A DNA stretch of 64,000 nt from Blasia pusilla (lineage: Eukaryota > Marchantiophyta > Marchantiopsida > Blasiales), in NCBI GenBank assembly GCA_050084515.1, contig CM114274.1, positions 9,982,001-10,046,000 on the forward strand. The letters run 5' to 3'. The notes beneath the pieces were generated by a model. That model saw nothing but the letters and a program-made list of their open reading frames with translations. It ran no database searches and was not told the DNA's origin. The translations under genes and the position numbers were made by a program. Below are positions 13,661 to 28,300 of the stretch, one piece after another. Each line of letters begins with the position of its first letter. Position 1 is the stretch's first letter.

Positions 13661-15536
13661 CAAGTAGAGGATTGGCCCCTCCAATAAAACGACAATCCCG
13701 TCAATTGATCCTGTCATCCCCATTCGAACGAGCGGTCTGGCAAACCAACTAATGCTCCCTCTAACATAAACTCTCACCTACCAACATCACCTAGGACTTC
13801 TAGTCCCAACCCCTCCCAAAAATAAACTCATGAATACATTAGAGTTTTTTCATGGGCCCTTTGAGATAAAATAGATGAGAAGAAAAGTGTATTTTACAAA
13901 CGAGAATCGAACCAAAATGAGAAGCACATACGACAAATACAAGAAAGGACTTGGGAAAGGAGGGGAAGGGTGGGTGAATAGGAGGACGTTACCTTGGGAA
14001 ATTTCTCCAAATGACAATAAGCTAAACCCTAATATTCACATTTGGAACCCTAATATGAACGAATTCTAAAAAGATGAATAAAAATAAAAATACTTCACGC
14101 CATGCAGCAAGGTCCGGATCGGAAGCTCTTGTCACGCTCTCCGTTTCGAGTTCCCCTACGCCCTCCATCCTTCCTCCCGCCGTCCCCGTCCATGCCTCTC
14201 GCCGTCCCCGCCCAAACCCGCTGCTCCGTTGCATCCGTATGCACCGCCTTAGGAAATCGGACGGATTCGTCCAGAAGAAGAAGGGACCTATTCATGGGTT
14301 TCAGACGACCAATGGAGATGGGGGATCTGGCCTTCTCTAGCCTTCTCTTCTCTAGTCGGGGATAGGATGGGAAGGTGGTGGGGCTATGGATAGAAAGAAG
14401 TCGTTGGACAGTTTCACATTAAGGAAACTTGACCACGCATCCCAAGAACCGGTTTTGTTGAAAATCACTCATAATTAATTAATAATAAGCAGTTAAGTAT
14501 TGATCAATGAAATTAAAGAAATAACTGATCGGACATTCTCCATTTCAGGACTTAAACGAAAACGGGATCTCCAGGTCGCCCGCAGCCAGCCATGTCGTGA
14601 TCGTATGTGAAAGGGTGTCAGAGTCCTGCCACGTACCCCTTGCTCCAACGACAGTCCTCCATATTTGTTTTTGTTTTTTTTGGGAGAAATATAAACTTTA
14701 ATAGGAAGTAGGATGAAAACCCGTCGGGATACTACTCGGTCTGCCGCGAAGTAAGTGAGCAGTAACCACGAAGTATCCGAACAGTCACTTAAATTTCACC
14801 TCGGTACATTCTGATTAAGGAAATTTCAAATAGCGTATAGACTAAAATAAAATACATATTTAGGATACGTTAGGAAGGACAAAAGCACGAAACGTTCCGG
14901 GTCCGAGCACCTTGGCAGTACGGGTATTCCCACGAATGATGCACATCCATCGCATCCGCTGTGGGATGGGTGATGATCATCATGGCCGCTAGTCCCGTTG
15001 TCGTTTCCGGACCTCCGGTCCGAGACGTCGGATTCAATGCGAGACCGGTCCAAGAAGGAGTTCGATTTTTGTGCTCGGCATCCCTGATTTTTCCATCCGC
15101 CCTGGTGCTCCCGCGCTTCCGCGAGCTGGGGTCGGATCGCGGAGCTGCTTGGATCATTTCTACTCTTCCCGTTCAGGGGATCGGTGGGAGTGTTGTTTGT
15201 CGGAGTGTGTGGGAGTCCTCGGGTTTCTTTTGGAGTGGTTTGGCATGGATTGATTTGTGCGCGTCCTTGGCTTTACCAGGACGTTTCCTGTGTCGGATTT
15301 GGCTGGCGTTGTATGTAAATGTGCCGCTGATCGTAAGTGCCGAGCGAAGTTGTGGTGGTTTGTGCGAAGATTTGTGAATTTGCTTGTGCACCACCAGTAT
15401 ACCGGCCTTGCGCGAGGCTGTGGTTTCGCTCCTCCCACATCTCTTACTCTGTGCAGGTCTAGTCCGGTGTCAAGCTTCTGCATCGTCGTTAGGACTGTCA
15501 CAGCTGGTGTAACATGCATTGAGTGCTCAAGGAAAA
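13661..15536 (+). promoter_or_regulatory. 5' flank and probable leader of the callose synthase gene
   Basis: Sequence between the LINE relic and the callose synthase start. About 14,100-14,300 and 14,870-15,450 are GC- and CpG-rich compared with the AT-rich flanks, as expected around a plant promoter. I see no confident TATA box. About 15,440-15,460 ends in a pyrimidine-rich CTCTGTGCAG, a good 3' splice site, so a leader intron is possible. A two-codon upstream frame (ATG CAT TGA, 15,514-15,522) ends 14 nt before the main ATG. Frames of up to 138 codons on either strand here show no known family. Transcription start is not determinable from sequence. Confidence 0.35.
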
Positions 15537-18500
15537 ATGAGTCGGAGGGAGGCTACGAGCAGGTCTACGAGCGGGGGTACGAGCCGTGATGCAAACCGCA
15601 CAGTGATCGACAATTGGGAGCGTTTGGTGCGCAAAGCGTTGTCTTCGGAGGAATTGAAATTGAATTCTGGTTTGAAAGGTCAAGATGACTTGGGCACGGT
15701 TGTACCACCATCTCTGGGACAGCAGTCCAATATTAATACTATCTTACGGGTAGCTGATGAGATTCAGCCTCAGGACCCTCGAGTGGCTCGCATATGTGAG
15801 TATACTGTCTCCTTGCTGCAGCTGCTTCTTTCGCTGGTATGACCGGTAAGACCATGTTATGCATCCTTATCCTCCGTAATGACGGCAATCTATTCAGACT
15901 GGGTTTTGTAAGGTTATCAAGTTGTCCGATAGTCACCCTCCCCTCTCGATTTGCAAATGGGTAGCCGACACGGGTTCTTGTAACATGAACACTCCAGACG
16001 TTGTCCGAATTTTCCGATTGAATCCAGAATGAAGTGTAGGGGAAATTTTGGTCTTGGAATTCTCGATCACGAGGAAAAAAGACGTCAAGGTCACGGAACC
16101 GTCAACCAACGCGATAATGATTCTCGTTACTCACCAGCTGGAGACTTTGGCATACCACTCACAACGCCTTGTAGCATTACGGAGGACATGTCCATCGCGG
16201 CGATTCCTTGTCCTGACAATGCGCTCAGGACACGGTCTCTGCGGGGTAGTTTCATCTCGGAAATGTCTTGCTTTATCTGGTGGTAGACAGTCGATGCGTG
16301 TTTGGAATTCAGTTCTCTGGTTTTTCTCCTCACGAAACTGGTCTGTGTGACTAGGATATTGTATATCTGCCCAGGCCTCGCTTTCTTGCCAATGACTTTC
16401 CCATGAAGTACGTCAGGTGAGATGTTAGATACTCTTCAGCCCGGCATTGGAGGTTCTAGACCAATGAAGACACTACTGACATGGTTTCATGAGTCAGCTT
16501 TCTAGTGTAGTGATCCGCTGAAATTGGATTGGGACTGATTCTGAATGTCAGCCAAATTTCACCCAAGACGCACGCACGCCACTGTATGTGCATACGATCA
16601 TAGTTTCCTCTTGGTAGAGTATCGTGGATGCGTCGAAAAGATATATCGTGGAAACATTGTCCAGCCGACCAACGAGTTCCGCTGCCCGTGTCAACGAGTG
16701 TCTTTTTGGTGCCGCGTTTTTATTACTCAGTGGTGGCCAGAGCAGTCGTTCTTTACCTTGACCTGTGACCAGCAAAGCTTACTCGTGTAGACTGTCTCCG
16801 TCACATGGCACACTCGAAACTCTAGTAAAGCTGTCATAATAAGACAGCCTTCACAAGCTTTCCGTTATGGCTACTTTATCACCTATTTTCAATCAGAGGA
16901 GGGGAGCGAGCCCGCCAAAAGTAATCAGTATTTAAAATAGGCGGAAGGGAAGGAAATTCTGGTTTCCTTGGATCGTCGGGTGGGCATATTCCGTCGTGTC
17001 GTAGGCAGCGCCTTCGCAGCAATCCTGTCAGTTCAGTACATTCTGCTGAATTGGACTCCGTGCTCGAGCATCGTGAAATCCCATTTTAAAGATATCCCCC
17101 ATGATTTCAGCATTTCTTCCCGTCCCAAGCCGCTACGCCGACTCTGGGTTGGTTCGGAATTTGGTGGCATTTTCTACCAGACCGACTTACTGGAAGATAA
17201 TGGTTCAGAATCAATGTCGGGGGCAATTATTGATGTTCCATTAATCAGATCAAATCCGTGGACCGTTCCGACAAATCTGAACGGTTGTTTCATGCTCGTC
17301 ACATTTTAAGCTGCCTAGCAAGTCACTTTATATGAACAATAAATGAAGAAAGATCCCTGTTCTTCTATCGGAGGATGTTATATCACAACGCATGCTTATC
17401 TGTCAATGCATCATTTGTGTTTGTGTCTCTAAATTGTATGACTCTTTGTTTTTTTCCAGTGTGCGAGTATGCCTATTCTTTATCTCAGCAATTGGACCCT
17501 CAGAGTGAAGGGAGAGGTGTCCTGCAGTTCAAGACAGGTTTAATGTCTGTGATTCGGGTAAGTAATCCTCAGTCAGTTTGTGAATTCAAGGAGAGGAAGT
17601 AAGCCTTGGTTTTAGTGTCCAGAGTATACAAAGCATTCAGGATTTAAGGCAGTTCTTGTCATTCTTGTGATTTCCAAGTGTGAAATGTTAGCGAAACTCA
17701 GGTGTTAGATTTGTCAATGGATGATGCTGTCATCATACTGTGTGGGCAGGCCTTGCAGTCACATGTGATCTTTTAGAGTAAATATTGCTCATTTTGCAAT
17801 GTGTAATGAATGACAACTGCGTTTCACAGATAGATCTTTTTCTGCATGTCCATCAGTTTTTTCCTCACATATTGCTTGGTATGGGCAGCAAAGGCAAACC
17901 AAAGGAGAAGGAGAAAATGTGGACAGGAGCCATGACATCCGACTTGTTCAACAGTTTTATGAGAGATACAGGACCAAACATAAAGCTGACGAATTGGAAA
18001 GACAGCATCAGATGAGAGCAGATGGCTCAAGATCTGAGGAGAGTCTTGGCGTGTATGTGGCTCACTTGAACTTTGCCGCCTGAATAGGGTTCCACTTTAA
18101 CTAAAGTCTGTAATTTTTGGCATGAGTTTATTTTTGACACCTTAAATTAAAGTCTGCTGTTTTTGGCATGAATTTATCTTTGTAGGCTGGGTAAATTTAC
18201 CCTCCTTTCTAACATAGTTCATACTTAGGCCACTTGGGTTCAGGTTTGCAGTTGTTAAGGCCTTCTAGTCCTCTGTTGGAGAGGAAGCGACAGATACTTA
18301 TGTTGAGGATGCTGATGTTTATTGATTTCCTGTAAAGGTTAAAGCTAGTATCAAAGAAATGATAGTTCTGTGTCAGCTATGGTCCATGTCACTGCTTCAC
18401 AATCAGTCGCTGTGCTTAACATGAACAAGAAAGTTTGAAAGGTTTTTTTTCTCTTACCCAGCTTCCTTTCTTGATGTATTCGGATAGAGTTTTCTTGGTC

Positions 18501-21500
18501 TGTTGACTGAGTTTTGAGAAATATGGTTATCTCAGAAATGAACGCAGAACCCAGAAAATGAAGAAGATCTACGAAATTTCAAGGGTTCTAAATGATGCAT
18601 TGAATGTAATGACGAAAGATGCAACTCCCGAACAGAAAGAAGCCTGGTTTCAAAAGGAGGTATGCACATAGTCCGCTGCAAGTTGATGAAACATCTTTAA
18701 AATATTAATTTCTTGGTCTCTGGAGCATGCCTGTATTTAGCACTGACCATCGCCAAGGCAGTGTATTTAACATTATGGAGCACTGGCAGTTTGCTTAGTA
18801 TGTCCTATGCTATGAAGGTTTATGGAAGACTGTTTATGTTGGCAGTTGAAGGAGAAAATGGAAGCAGATGCTGCAAAGACCACAGAGTTCAAAGCATATA
18901 ACATACTGCCTCTAGATACACCAGGAGTTACAAATGCAATTTCGTCACTTCCTGAGGTGAGCATTGAAAGAGAAAATGAATCTCTAAACACAAAGTTCTG
19001 GTTTATCAGTCATTTCATGGTTTTGATTTGATGTATAGTAGGGATATGTGGAGTGCCCTGGAGAAGTGAATGCACACTCAAAAGCATTGAGGATCTTCTC
19101 TACAGAACAACCAGTGGACAGTGTGGGGATGAGGGATTTGGAATTTGAAAGAGTGTTTATGATATAGTGTGAGACCTACTTGACTATCTTTCTTTGACCT
19201 TTAGTCAATGCTCCTGAATGCAGAGCAGCTTGCAGTTATGAGTTTTTCTCTCATATTGATCGGTTTACTTGGTTATAATCTCCTCTGTGGAGGGCATGGC
19301 GTAGGTTTTTACTGAGTATGGTACAAACTGTTTGGCAGCTTTTGAAAGAGAAACTGCGTGTTGCCTTTCCTGAACTGGTGATTTTTAATGTAATGACCTG
19401 ATTGCCTAATGTGGTAACTTGATTGTATATGTTTAGGTTCAAGCTGCTGCTGCGTCTCTGATGTACACGAATAACTTACCACGGTTCCCTAATGATTTTA
19501 ACCCTCCAGAGCAACGGAAGCTGGACATTTTTGATCTACTAAAGTCCATCTTTGGTTTCCAGGTGTGTTTTGATGTTATCATGAGTCAATGTCAATGCTA
19601 GATAGCCTTTGGATAGCTGCAATGTCTGAATTAAACTTGAAGTCAACGCCACTTCATGATGTTTCTGTGTCAGGTATGGTTCAACTTATCAACATGTGCT
19701 TTCCACATTTATCAGGTTTTTCTGGGAGGAATTCTGATCAGTCAATACATATACAATACAGTGAAAGAGTTGCATGTTGGATTATGTGGGCCAGCTTTCT
19801 CTGATATATATTTTTAACTCAGCGTCTCTTTTTTCTTATCAGACTGGCAATGTGAACAATCAACGAGAACATCTAATCCTTCTACTTGCAAATTCCCAAT
19901 CTTTATTTTCTGCGCCTTTAGATGCCAGTCAGGTAACACCACGAGTCCTCATACAGTCTGACACCGCTCTCTTGATTTGATGCTCTTTGACTGCACTCCC
20001 TGCGTATTGTTGTGTGACTCTGGTGTTAGATTTTGGATTTTGATACTTAGACTCCAGCAAAGTGAGATGTCCCTGATGACTGGTTAGTTGTCTCGATGTT
20101 TGAGAAAAACTGGGAATAGAACTTCCATCTTCTTTTGTAGGTAGAGAAAGTGTTGGTTATTGTTGCATTACCCTCCGAGGCTGTAATTCTTATGTAGCGT
20201 GGATGGCGGTGTTAATGTTCTCTGGCTCTATGATTGGAATGCAGTTTGGAGAGGTAGCACGGCTGGATCTCAAGGCTGTCAAACGCTGCTTTGATAGGTT
20301 ACTTGATAACTACCAGAAGTGGTGCCAATACCTGAGGATAGTGTCAGTGTGTTCAAGGTATGTGTGCAAGTATCTAGGGCAGCCGAGAACTGATACATCA
20401 AGTGGTCTTACTTGGATCAGAATGGGGTTGTGCCAACATATACCTGAGTTAGGCTTCGGCGTGATGATAGTAGTGATCCTATCTACAATGTTGTGGAACT
20501 TCAACATGTCTTGCAATTGAGTAAATAGGGGTTATGTTTGCATGAGTGGTGTGTGATGACTTCTTGACCCTGTAGTTTTTGTAATTGTGTTTTATACTTT
20601 TGTATTGGGAGTAGATAGTCCGCTTTAATCAATAAATGCATAATTCACTTTGAAAGTGGTGTGAGTGTTAAGTGATGTGGATTCGGTGAGAAAGTTGCTG
20701 GGGTTCGGACTGTGTAAAAAAGTACTCTGCAATATGATTGATTCAAACTGAGTTGGGACTTGTCTTTTTGCCGATCGCAATTTTACTTCTTCTTCTTGCT
20801 AGCTAAATCTGTTGCGCATGAGGTTTACTATGTTTTGTTGGTTCAGAATCTCACAAGAGGGCGGGAGCGAGTCGCAACAGATGGTATTGTTACTTGCCAT
20901 GTATCTGTTGATCTGGGGAGAAGCTGCGAACCTTCGATTTCTACCTGAATGTCTGTGTTACATCTTTCACCAGGTAAGATCTTTTATTGGGTGCTTTCTG
21001 CTTGTTGCTGTAATCCGCATCCATCTTGTGGTGTGTCTGGACACACTTGTGCTACACACTGAGATCTACATGTTAGAATTCCAGACCTCACGATGCAATT
21101 CGGCACTCTTGATTCAATAACGGGAGTCCAAGTGGTGTTGAAATGCACATCTGAAGAGTCGAAGAAAACGCTGAATGTATTGTCCAATGTGCTTGATAAA
21201 AGAGCATGATTATTTGCAGTCAGTAGAACATGTTATCTTGAAGTACTAGTGCCATAAATCTCATTTCCTATTTGTATGCAGATGGTTGATGAGTTGTTTC
21301 ACATTCTGGGAAATCCTGAGCCACAGCACTCAGTAATATATATTCAAGGAAGTGAGTGCTCTTTTTTGGAGAAGGTTGTCTCTCCCATGTATCAGGTTGT
21401 TTTGGCGGTAAGGCTCAGCCTATCCTACTCTGCCTGTCAAATTTCTTAGTTGTCTTGTGCAATCATCGAAGGTTTTTGAAGAAGTTCTTCCAGAACATTG

Positions 21501-22342
21501 AAAAAAAGTCATTATCATGCCAATAAAGATTTCTAGATCATGGATTCAGTGCATTTATCAAGTTTACAAATGTGGAGTAGTAGCGTTTGATTGGTCATAA
21601 ATAAAGACATTAAACTCTTGATGGAGTTACTTCAATTTTCTGTCAGGAAAGGAAAGAGGGAAGGCTGTTGTATTTTCAGTGTTTTACCGGAATATCTTTT
21701 TTATTAGTCTGTTGAGATTATGGAGTAGGGTATTCGTGTAAGATCTTTGGAGCTGTGAAATTGCTGAGAACCTCTCCTGCAGACTTGGAATTCTTTTCTA
21801 GGCACATTTTGTCCAAGGGTTTTCTTGATCAAGAAGCAGGTGAGTTTACAATTCATGCTACTTCTTTCTGCATTAACAAGTTAGTACTCCTCTCTCAGGA
21901 GTCCAAAAATAATGATGGAGGAAAAGCGTCTCATGCAGCTTGGAGGAACTATGATGACTTCAATGAGTACTTCTGGTATGATTTCCAAACCATCATGTTT
22001 TCTAGCTGAGGCAGTCTGGAACTACTAGGCTCAGATTTGGAGTACATTTCTTAAATCTTTCTTAAACAATGTTTTATATAATTGAACCTGGCTCCCTCTG
22101 ATGAGTTAGTGGAGATCTCCTTTATTATCCTTCCACTCTCATTTAAGGTGCAAAGGCAAAGACCTGGCATTCACATATCTCCATGGGAATAATCTTCAAC
22201 ACAGAAGGATCGGTGGGATATGGTCTAACCCTAAAATAATGACTTTGGCTGTAGGTCACCTCAGTGTTTTAGTTTATCATGGCCCTGGCGGCCAGATGCA
22301 GGTTTCTTGATGAAACCTAAGAAGAAGGGTTCCACACCTGTT
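15537..22342 (+). other. GSL8: Callose synthase exons 1-12: N-terminal and FKS1-type region
   Basis: Exons: 15537-15795, 17460-17557, 17889-18052, 18536-18659, 18846-18956, 19437-19562, 19843-19932, 20245-20357, 20847-20973, 21282-21407, 21899-21975, 22255-22342. Recognisable blocks are RVARI then LCEYAYSLSQQLDP across intron 1, GRGVLQFKTGLMSV (exon 2), NVDRSHDIRLVQQFYERYR (exon 3), FDLLKSIFGFQ (exon 6), NQREHLILLLANSQS (exon 7), WGEAANLRFLPECLCYIFH (exon 9) and AWRNYDDFNEYFW (exon 11). The region is predicted cytosolic. Intron 1 (15,796-17,459, 1.66 kb) is the longest in the gene and shows nothing recognisable inside. The exon 8-9 junction is less conserved than the rest and is the least certain join here. 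Confidence 0.85.
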
Positions 22343-25300
22343 GTAAGTTCTATTTCTTTGAGAAATGCTATTACTTTTGGCGTGTCAGTTGGTTATTTGT
22401 TCAGTTCAATAAATGCGCCTATTTATAGCTTTCATGAGTGTTCTCACAAGATTGTAAACTGAATTTTCATCGGCAGAAAGGTTGTGGTTCTTTTGCCATC
22501 TAATCAAAGATCTGTCTTTGAGAGTCTCTGGGCCTTTTGTTATTTCAATCTAAATGCTGTAGGAACAACCAAGTCCATGGAACTCTTTTTTCACTCTGAA
22601 TCATTTCCATTGAAGTTGAGGATCTTAGACAAGTCCATAAGCTTTTGTATATATTGCAGTACTGCCTTAGGTCATTGTAGTTCAATTTTTTTCAGTGACA
22701 TTCAATTTTCTACCTACCTGCTGTCCACTTGCAGAGTGGGAAACCGCCAGCTCCTGCAGAAACAGGTCACAGAAAAGAGAAGAAAGTTGGCAAGATGACA
22801 TTTGTAGAGCATCGAACTGCTCTCCATGTTTATCACAGCTTCCATCGGCTTTGGATCTTCTTTACTGTCATGCTTCAGGTGACTAACTTGTTCAAAGCTA
22901 AAGCTTTTAGAAGTGGGAGGGTCAAACAAGTCACATGAAGTTCTTTTTCTGAGACCATTGCTCTTGGGCTTTTAGGGTTCATGGTGTGCTGGGCATTTTT
23001 TACTCTAGGGCTTGAGTATATTCTATGAAAATGAATCAGCTAGCTTAGGTAACTAACCTCATCCTTGGAGTGAGAATGTCACTAATCAATGAATGAAATG
23101 CGGGTGATTATCAGGGTGTTGACATATACTTACTAAATTTTGCAATGTGCTGTCGGTGCAGGGAATGATGGTTTTTGCATTCTGTGGGCAGAAGTTTAAT
23201 GCCACTACTTTCAAGAAAATGCTAAGTGTCGGTCCAACATTTGTGATTATGAAATTTGTGCAGTGTAAGGCATTTGTGCTTCAGACTGTTTTCTTATGAT
23301 GCATTATGGTTCAATCTAAGTACAAATTCTGTTGGCCAAAGTGGTAGCGCTGTCATGATTCATGGCATTCTGCGTTGGTATTGGATGTTTTGATGATATC
23401 CAATGCTGGCTGAGGAGGGCAAGTTGGTACTCGAACTTCATTACTGTCTTTGTCTTTTCAACCTTTTCTAATGTGCTGAATTCCAGTGTCTTTATGGTAG
23501 GTATTTTAACAGAGTTGTTGGGCAGGAGTTGGAAAGTTTTGCTCGCCTTGAACAATGGTTATGGATGATCCTCCTTGCATGGTTGGGTTTTTATAACTAT
23601 GTATAAAAATGACTTGTTTTATCATTTTCTTTTCGCAGCGGTTTTTGATCTGGTCTTCATATATGGGGCCTACTCTTCTACCCAGGGGTGGACTTTTTCA
23701 AGGATCTTTGCTCGGCTTCTGTGGTTTGCAAGCTTAGCCAGTGCAATCACCTATCTCTTCATGTGAGTTGTAATGTCATTCTTCCAGGCTATAATAAGTT
23801 TTTTCAATAAGAATACACTTGTACTAAAACAGTGAAGGTCTGCCTTCTACATATTAAGGGGTTCATGTATTATTACTCAGGTCCTCAAAGTTTATTGCTG
23901 GTTAAAAGAAAAGTGTTTCCCTGTAAATCAATGGCCTCATTTTTGAATCTCCTGAATTGTTGTTGGTGATGAATAATAGGAAAGTTATAATCTTCTGTTT
24001 AAGCGGGCAAGTCAAAACGCAAAGAAAAGCCACAAGAAGTGTTGATTTGTTACATCGCACTTCAAATTGTTGGTCAAAGCTTTGAGTGTAACCATCAGTT
24101 CGAATTTCAGAATTTTGGCGAGGTGAGATTTGTCCATTTAACAGAGTTCGGTGAGCATTGACATATCAATCTGGTGGGTTTGCAGAAAAATGATTCAAGA
24201 AGACACAAAGATTTCTGCAAGTACCACCTGGTACCACTTATATCTGATTGTACTAGGGTCATATGCAGCAGCTCAAGTCATTGTTACTCTTATGATGCGA
24301 ATACCTGTCCTACGTCGACAAGCTGATAAATGTGGTGACTGGGCTATCATTCGGTTTATTCTGTGGGTGCATCAGGTATTTGCAGTTTACAATCGCTTTG
24401 TGCGAGTTTTTGAATTTCTCTTGGTCTGTGTGCCCCAGTCAGAGGTACCGTCTTGTTCACATCTTAAAGTTGGTAAAGATACAGTAGAAGGAAAACTGGA
24501 TCTGGATGTCCTCATTAAAGGTTGGTGATGAGCAAGATGAAGATGAATTGGGATGTTGTCCAGGTGCTTTGCCACTAATTTTCTCAAATTGGAAGTTCTG
24601 ATCTATGACAAAATTTTACAGGATCGGTACTTTGTGGGACGTGGCTTGTATGAAAGGACTCGTGACTATGTTGGGTACATTTGTTTTTTCCCCTCAAAAC
24701 ATCATCTCTGTTGAGTTTATGCTTAATGCCTCTCAACCATGCTTTGTGGTTTCCTGATCTTCTGTCATATGTAGTTCTTCTTCCCAGATCTGCTGATATT
24801 TGACTTGTTTTTTATAGCCTAAGCTTTAGTTCCCATGCACTCGTGAAAAAACAAGACAGTAGTAGTTTTTTGGTTAGATTGTACTGTGAAGAAATGGTAA
24901 ACGTTTTCCCAAACCTGAGCAACTGCTAAACTGACTGGACTTAGATACCCTTGCTATTCTCAAATGCCAGAAACAAAGGCTGCTGATATCCTCTCAATTG
25001 TGGTAACTGTATGCCTGAAGCCTCATGACAGCTTCGTGAAGATAGCTCCTAATCGTAGGTGAATCATAGTTGGAATGATCCTAGCAGGGTTTAATGTTTG
25101 ATTTGTATTCTCATTACAGGTATACTGCGGTTTGGGTCTTTATTTTGGCATGCAAGTTTGCTTTCAGCTACTATTTTCAGGTTGGTGGTCTTAGTTGAAA
25201 TTGCATTTACCAAGTGACCAATAAGAGGGTCCTCCTGCTTTTGTTCTAGTGAAACTATGACTGAGCTTGAAAACTTACTTTTTTTGTAGTTTTAGACTAG

Positions 25301-28300
25301 GAATTCCTCAGTTTGAGTTACACTTAATCAGATCTGAATAGTTTTTTTTTTCACAAGGTGATTCTTACAGGTTAGAACTTTGGACATTAATAGGTGGAGG
25401 GTCTCAATTCCTACTCATTGCACTTTGGACTGAATTTCAGCAATGTCTAAGCATCTGTTGCTGAGGACAGGATTGGCATCTAAAAACCACCATAATAATT
25501 GGCCAGCTTGATTTTTTAATTTATTTAATGATCTGTTTGTTTGTTTGTTATACATGGGGAGCATGTGTTAGAACTGTTCAGGCTATTGCTGTGGGTTTCT
25601 GGTCTGCACACCGACATCTTAGGGGTGTGGAAAAATAGTATAGTCTAGGTGCATTAAGGTGCATGGGTCTTCTTTGGTTTGCGACCAAACCAACGCATTT
25701 TGTTGCTTGCAGGTGAAATCCTTAGTGAACCCCACAAAGCAGATCATGAAGCTCCAACTTCAATATAAGTGGCATGATTTCTTCTCCAAGAGTAAGGAGC
25801 GATGTTACTTATTTCTTGGCCTCAGATATTCTTAATAGAGTAATAGGATTTTGTTCTAAGAAGTCTGGTTAGGAGTCATGCCAACTGTTTGTACCCATAC
25901 TTGATTTTGCACAGGCTTTAGTTAGTTCACACATTATTTATTTGGGTTATATTTACATGGCTGTTTTTGTTTTTGGTCTGGCGTCAGATAACCACAATGC
26001 CGTCACCATAGGAGCTCTTTGGGCCCCTGTAATCTTGGTATGCTCTTTTTACCCATCATTGTTCTTAATTTCACATCAAGTTCTGAGAAACGATTCCATT
26101 TAGCTAGGGACTTTTTGAACAGGCAAAGGTTTGGATGTCTCTGATGTTTTTTCCTATTTGATTGGTGTTAGACGACATTAGCTCTTGGTTTGAAAACTTC
26201 ACCAATGTGGTTTATATGTGTCCAGATCTACTACTTGGATACACAAGTATGGTATACTGTTGTATCATCAATTATCGGATGTCTTGATGGTGCTAGAGAA
26301 CGACTTGGAGAGGTAGAGCATGCCCTCCATGTTTATTGATGAAAGAATCCCATTAGGGAACTTATTCAGATAACCATAGCACTTACATACACTGCCTCGC
26401 TACTTCAAATTAAGAAAAGAAAGAGACCTTATGATTGATCACGTATGTTGTATTTATTTTCCCCTTGCTTGATTATCTAATGTGGATGCTTATCTTTGGT
26501 TTGCAGATTCGAACGTTGAGCATGTTACGGAAGCGTTTCTCAACTTTCCCAGAAGCTTTTTGCCAGACATTGACTCCAAGCTCGATTGGCCAATCGTAAG
26601 TGAAGACGAGTAGATTTTCGATTTCTTGTTGAACTCTATTATTTACTTACACTTGGCCACATCATTAAGGACAGCTTATAGATGGGTCTAATATGTTGGG
26701 GTTCTGAAATATGAAGGTGTACATTTTGTCTTTAGGATTGTAACAACAGGGAAACCTCATGTAGACAGTTGGGGAATCTCTACTTTGCAGTTTAGAGCAT
26801 CTGTTTGTGTTGCACACATAATGAATGTGGTGTTTTGTGGCTTCTTGAAGAATGTTGTAAAGACGTTTCGGGTGACCTTTTTATTATTTATAAACTCCGA
26901 AACTTCTGTCTAATGTCAGTTTCTTTGAAGTTAGGGTACAAGTAGGCTCTGGAGCAAATTGGTTTTCCCCTGGAGTCCTTTATCTTTGCTACTGGATGAG
27001 ACTCTGATACTTAGTTATATCTTCTCAGAAAACTGTTACTTGTGGAGCGTACCAAACAAAAGTGGTTGACTGACATTGTGTTTTGTTTTGTTCTCAGCTA
27101 TGAGAGAGTCTCGGCTTCGTCTGATCAGGTCTCATACAATTTTTCCATGTCCTCATTTTGACCTTTTTAGGTTATGCTGGATGATTGTTACTTTTTTTCT
27201 GATGAAAGGATTTTTTTAAAAAGGTTGGGTGTGGATTTCATTTAATCTGAGAAAAGTTTCCAAGGTAAGTGTGAAATTTGGATCCCTTCTCAAAAGCCTT
27301 ATTTTTTAGGTTGGCATTTCCTGATCTGATTGTCTTCACATGGCTGTTAATTATCTAGCATAACCTCGTATAAGAAGCCTTGCCAGTAAAGTATTTTGAA
27401 AAGAAGAGTCAAACTTATGGACTCAGTATTGTTCCGAGAGTGTGGCTGTCTTGTCTAAGTTGAGATCAAAATTAGTAGTCCTTATTTATTCTTGGACCTT
27501 GCAGATGTTGGCAGGTTGGTCCAAATCGAAAGTTGATGCGGTCAAGTTTTCTCCCATTTGGAATGAGATCATCAACTGTTTACGTGAGGAAGATTATATT
27601 AATAAGAGGTATGTGGTAAGCTATATTCAATCGCTTAGTTCTCCTTATTGGACACTAGATTTGCATTGATTATAGCTGTGAACCATTTAATTCGTGGTTT
27701 CTTAAACAATTCATGCAAATGTAGGGAGAAAGAACTTCTGCTGATGCCCAGCAACCGTGGGCCTACAACACTGGTGCAGTGGCCACTCTTTCTACTAGCG
27801 AACAAGGTTTGTACAATGTATTCTGCGTAGAGTCGACCGTATGTGAAGAATTCGAGAAATGTGGTGAAAGTATTTATGTTGCTCAATCCTTTGAAATATC
27901 GATATATCCACATACCGCCTAGAGTTCTATATCGTGAGCCAAAAGAGAGTTTTAGTGGTCCATCTCCTCCATTTTTTGTACATGTTTGTAGAGGATCTTA
28001 CTGTGAAGCTCTAATCTCCTACCCACCTGACAAAAAAGGTATTTTGTTGTTTAGGTCTATATGGCAGTTGAAATGGCAGGAGATTCCAAGAGTCCAAATC
28101 AAGTTGCATTGTGGGAAAGAATTTCGAAGGATGAATACATGGCCTACGCTGTACAAGAGGCATATGATAGCCTTGAACTGGTTTTGAAGGCTCTTGTTAG
28201 AGAGGAAGGACAATCTTGGTATGTACTTGTCTTCTCAGTGGTTCTTTTATGTAGATGTAAGGATCTTCACTGGTTTATCTACTATGGTGGTTGTTGGAGA

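Noticed and set aside
14961-15589. Overlapping open frames of 110-138 codons upstream of callose synthase
   Set aside because: They occur in several frames and both strands in GC-rich DNA, show no family resemblance, and overlap the probable leader.
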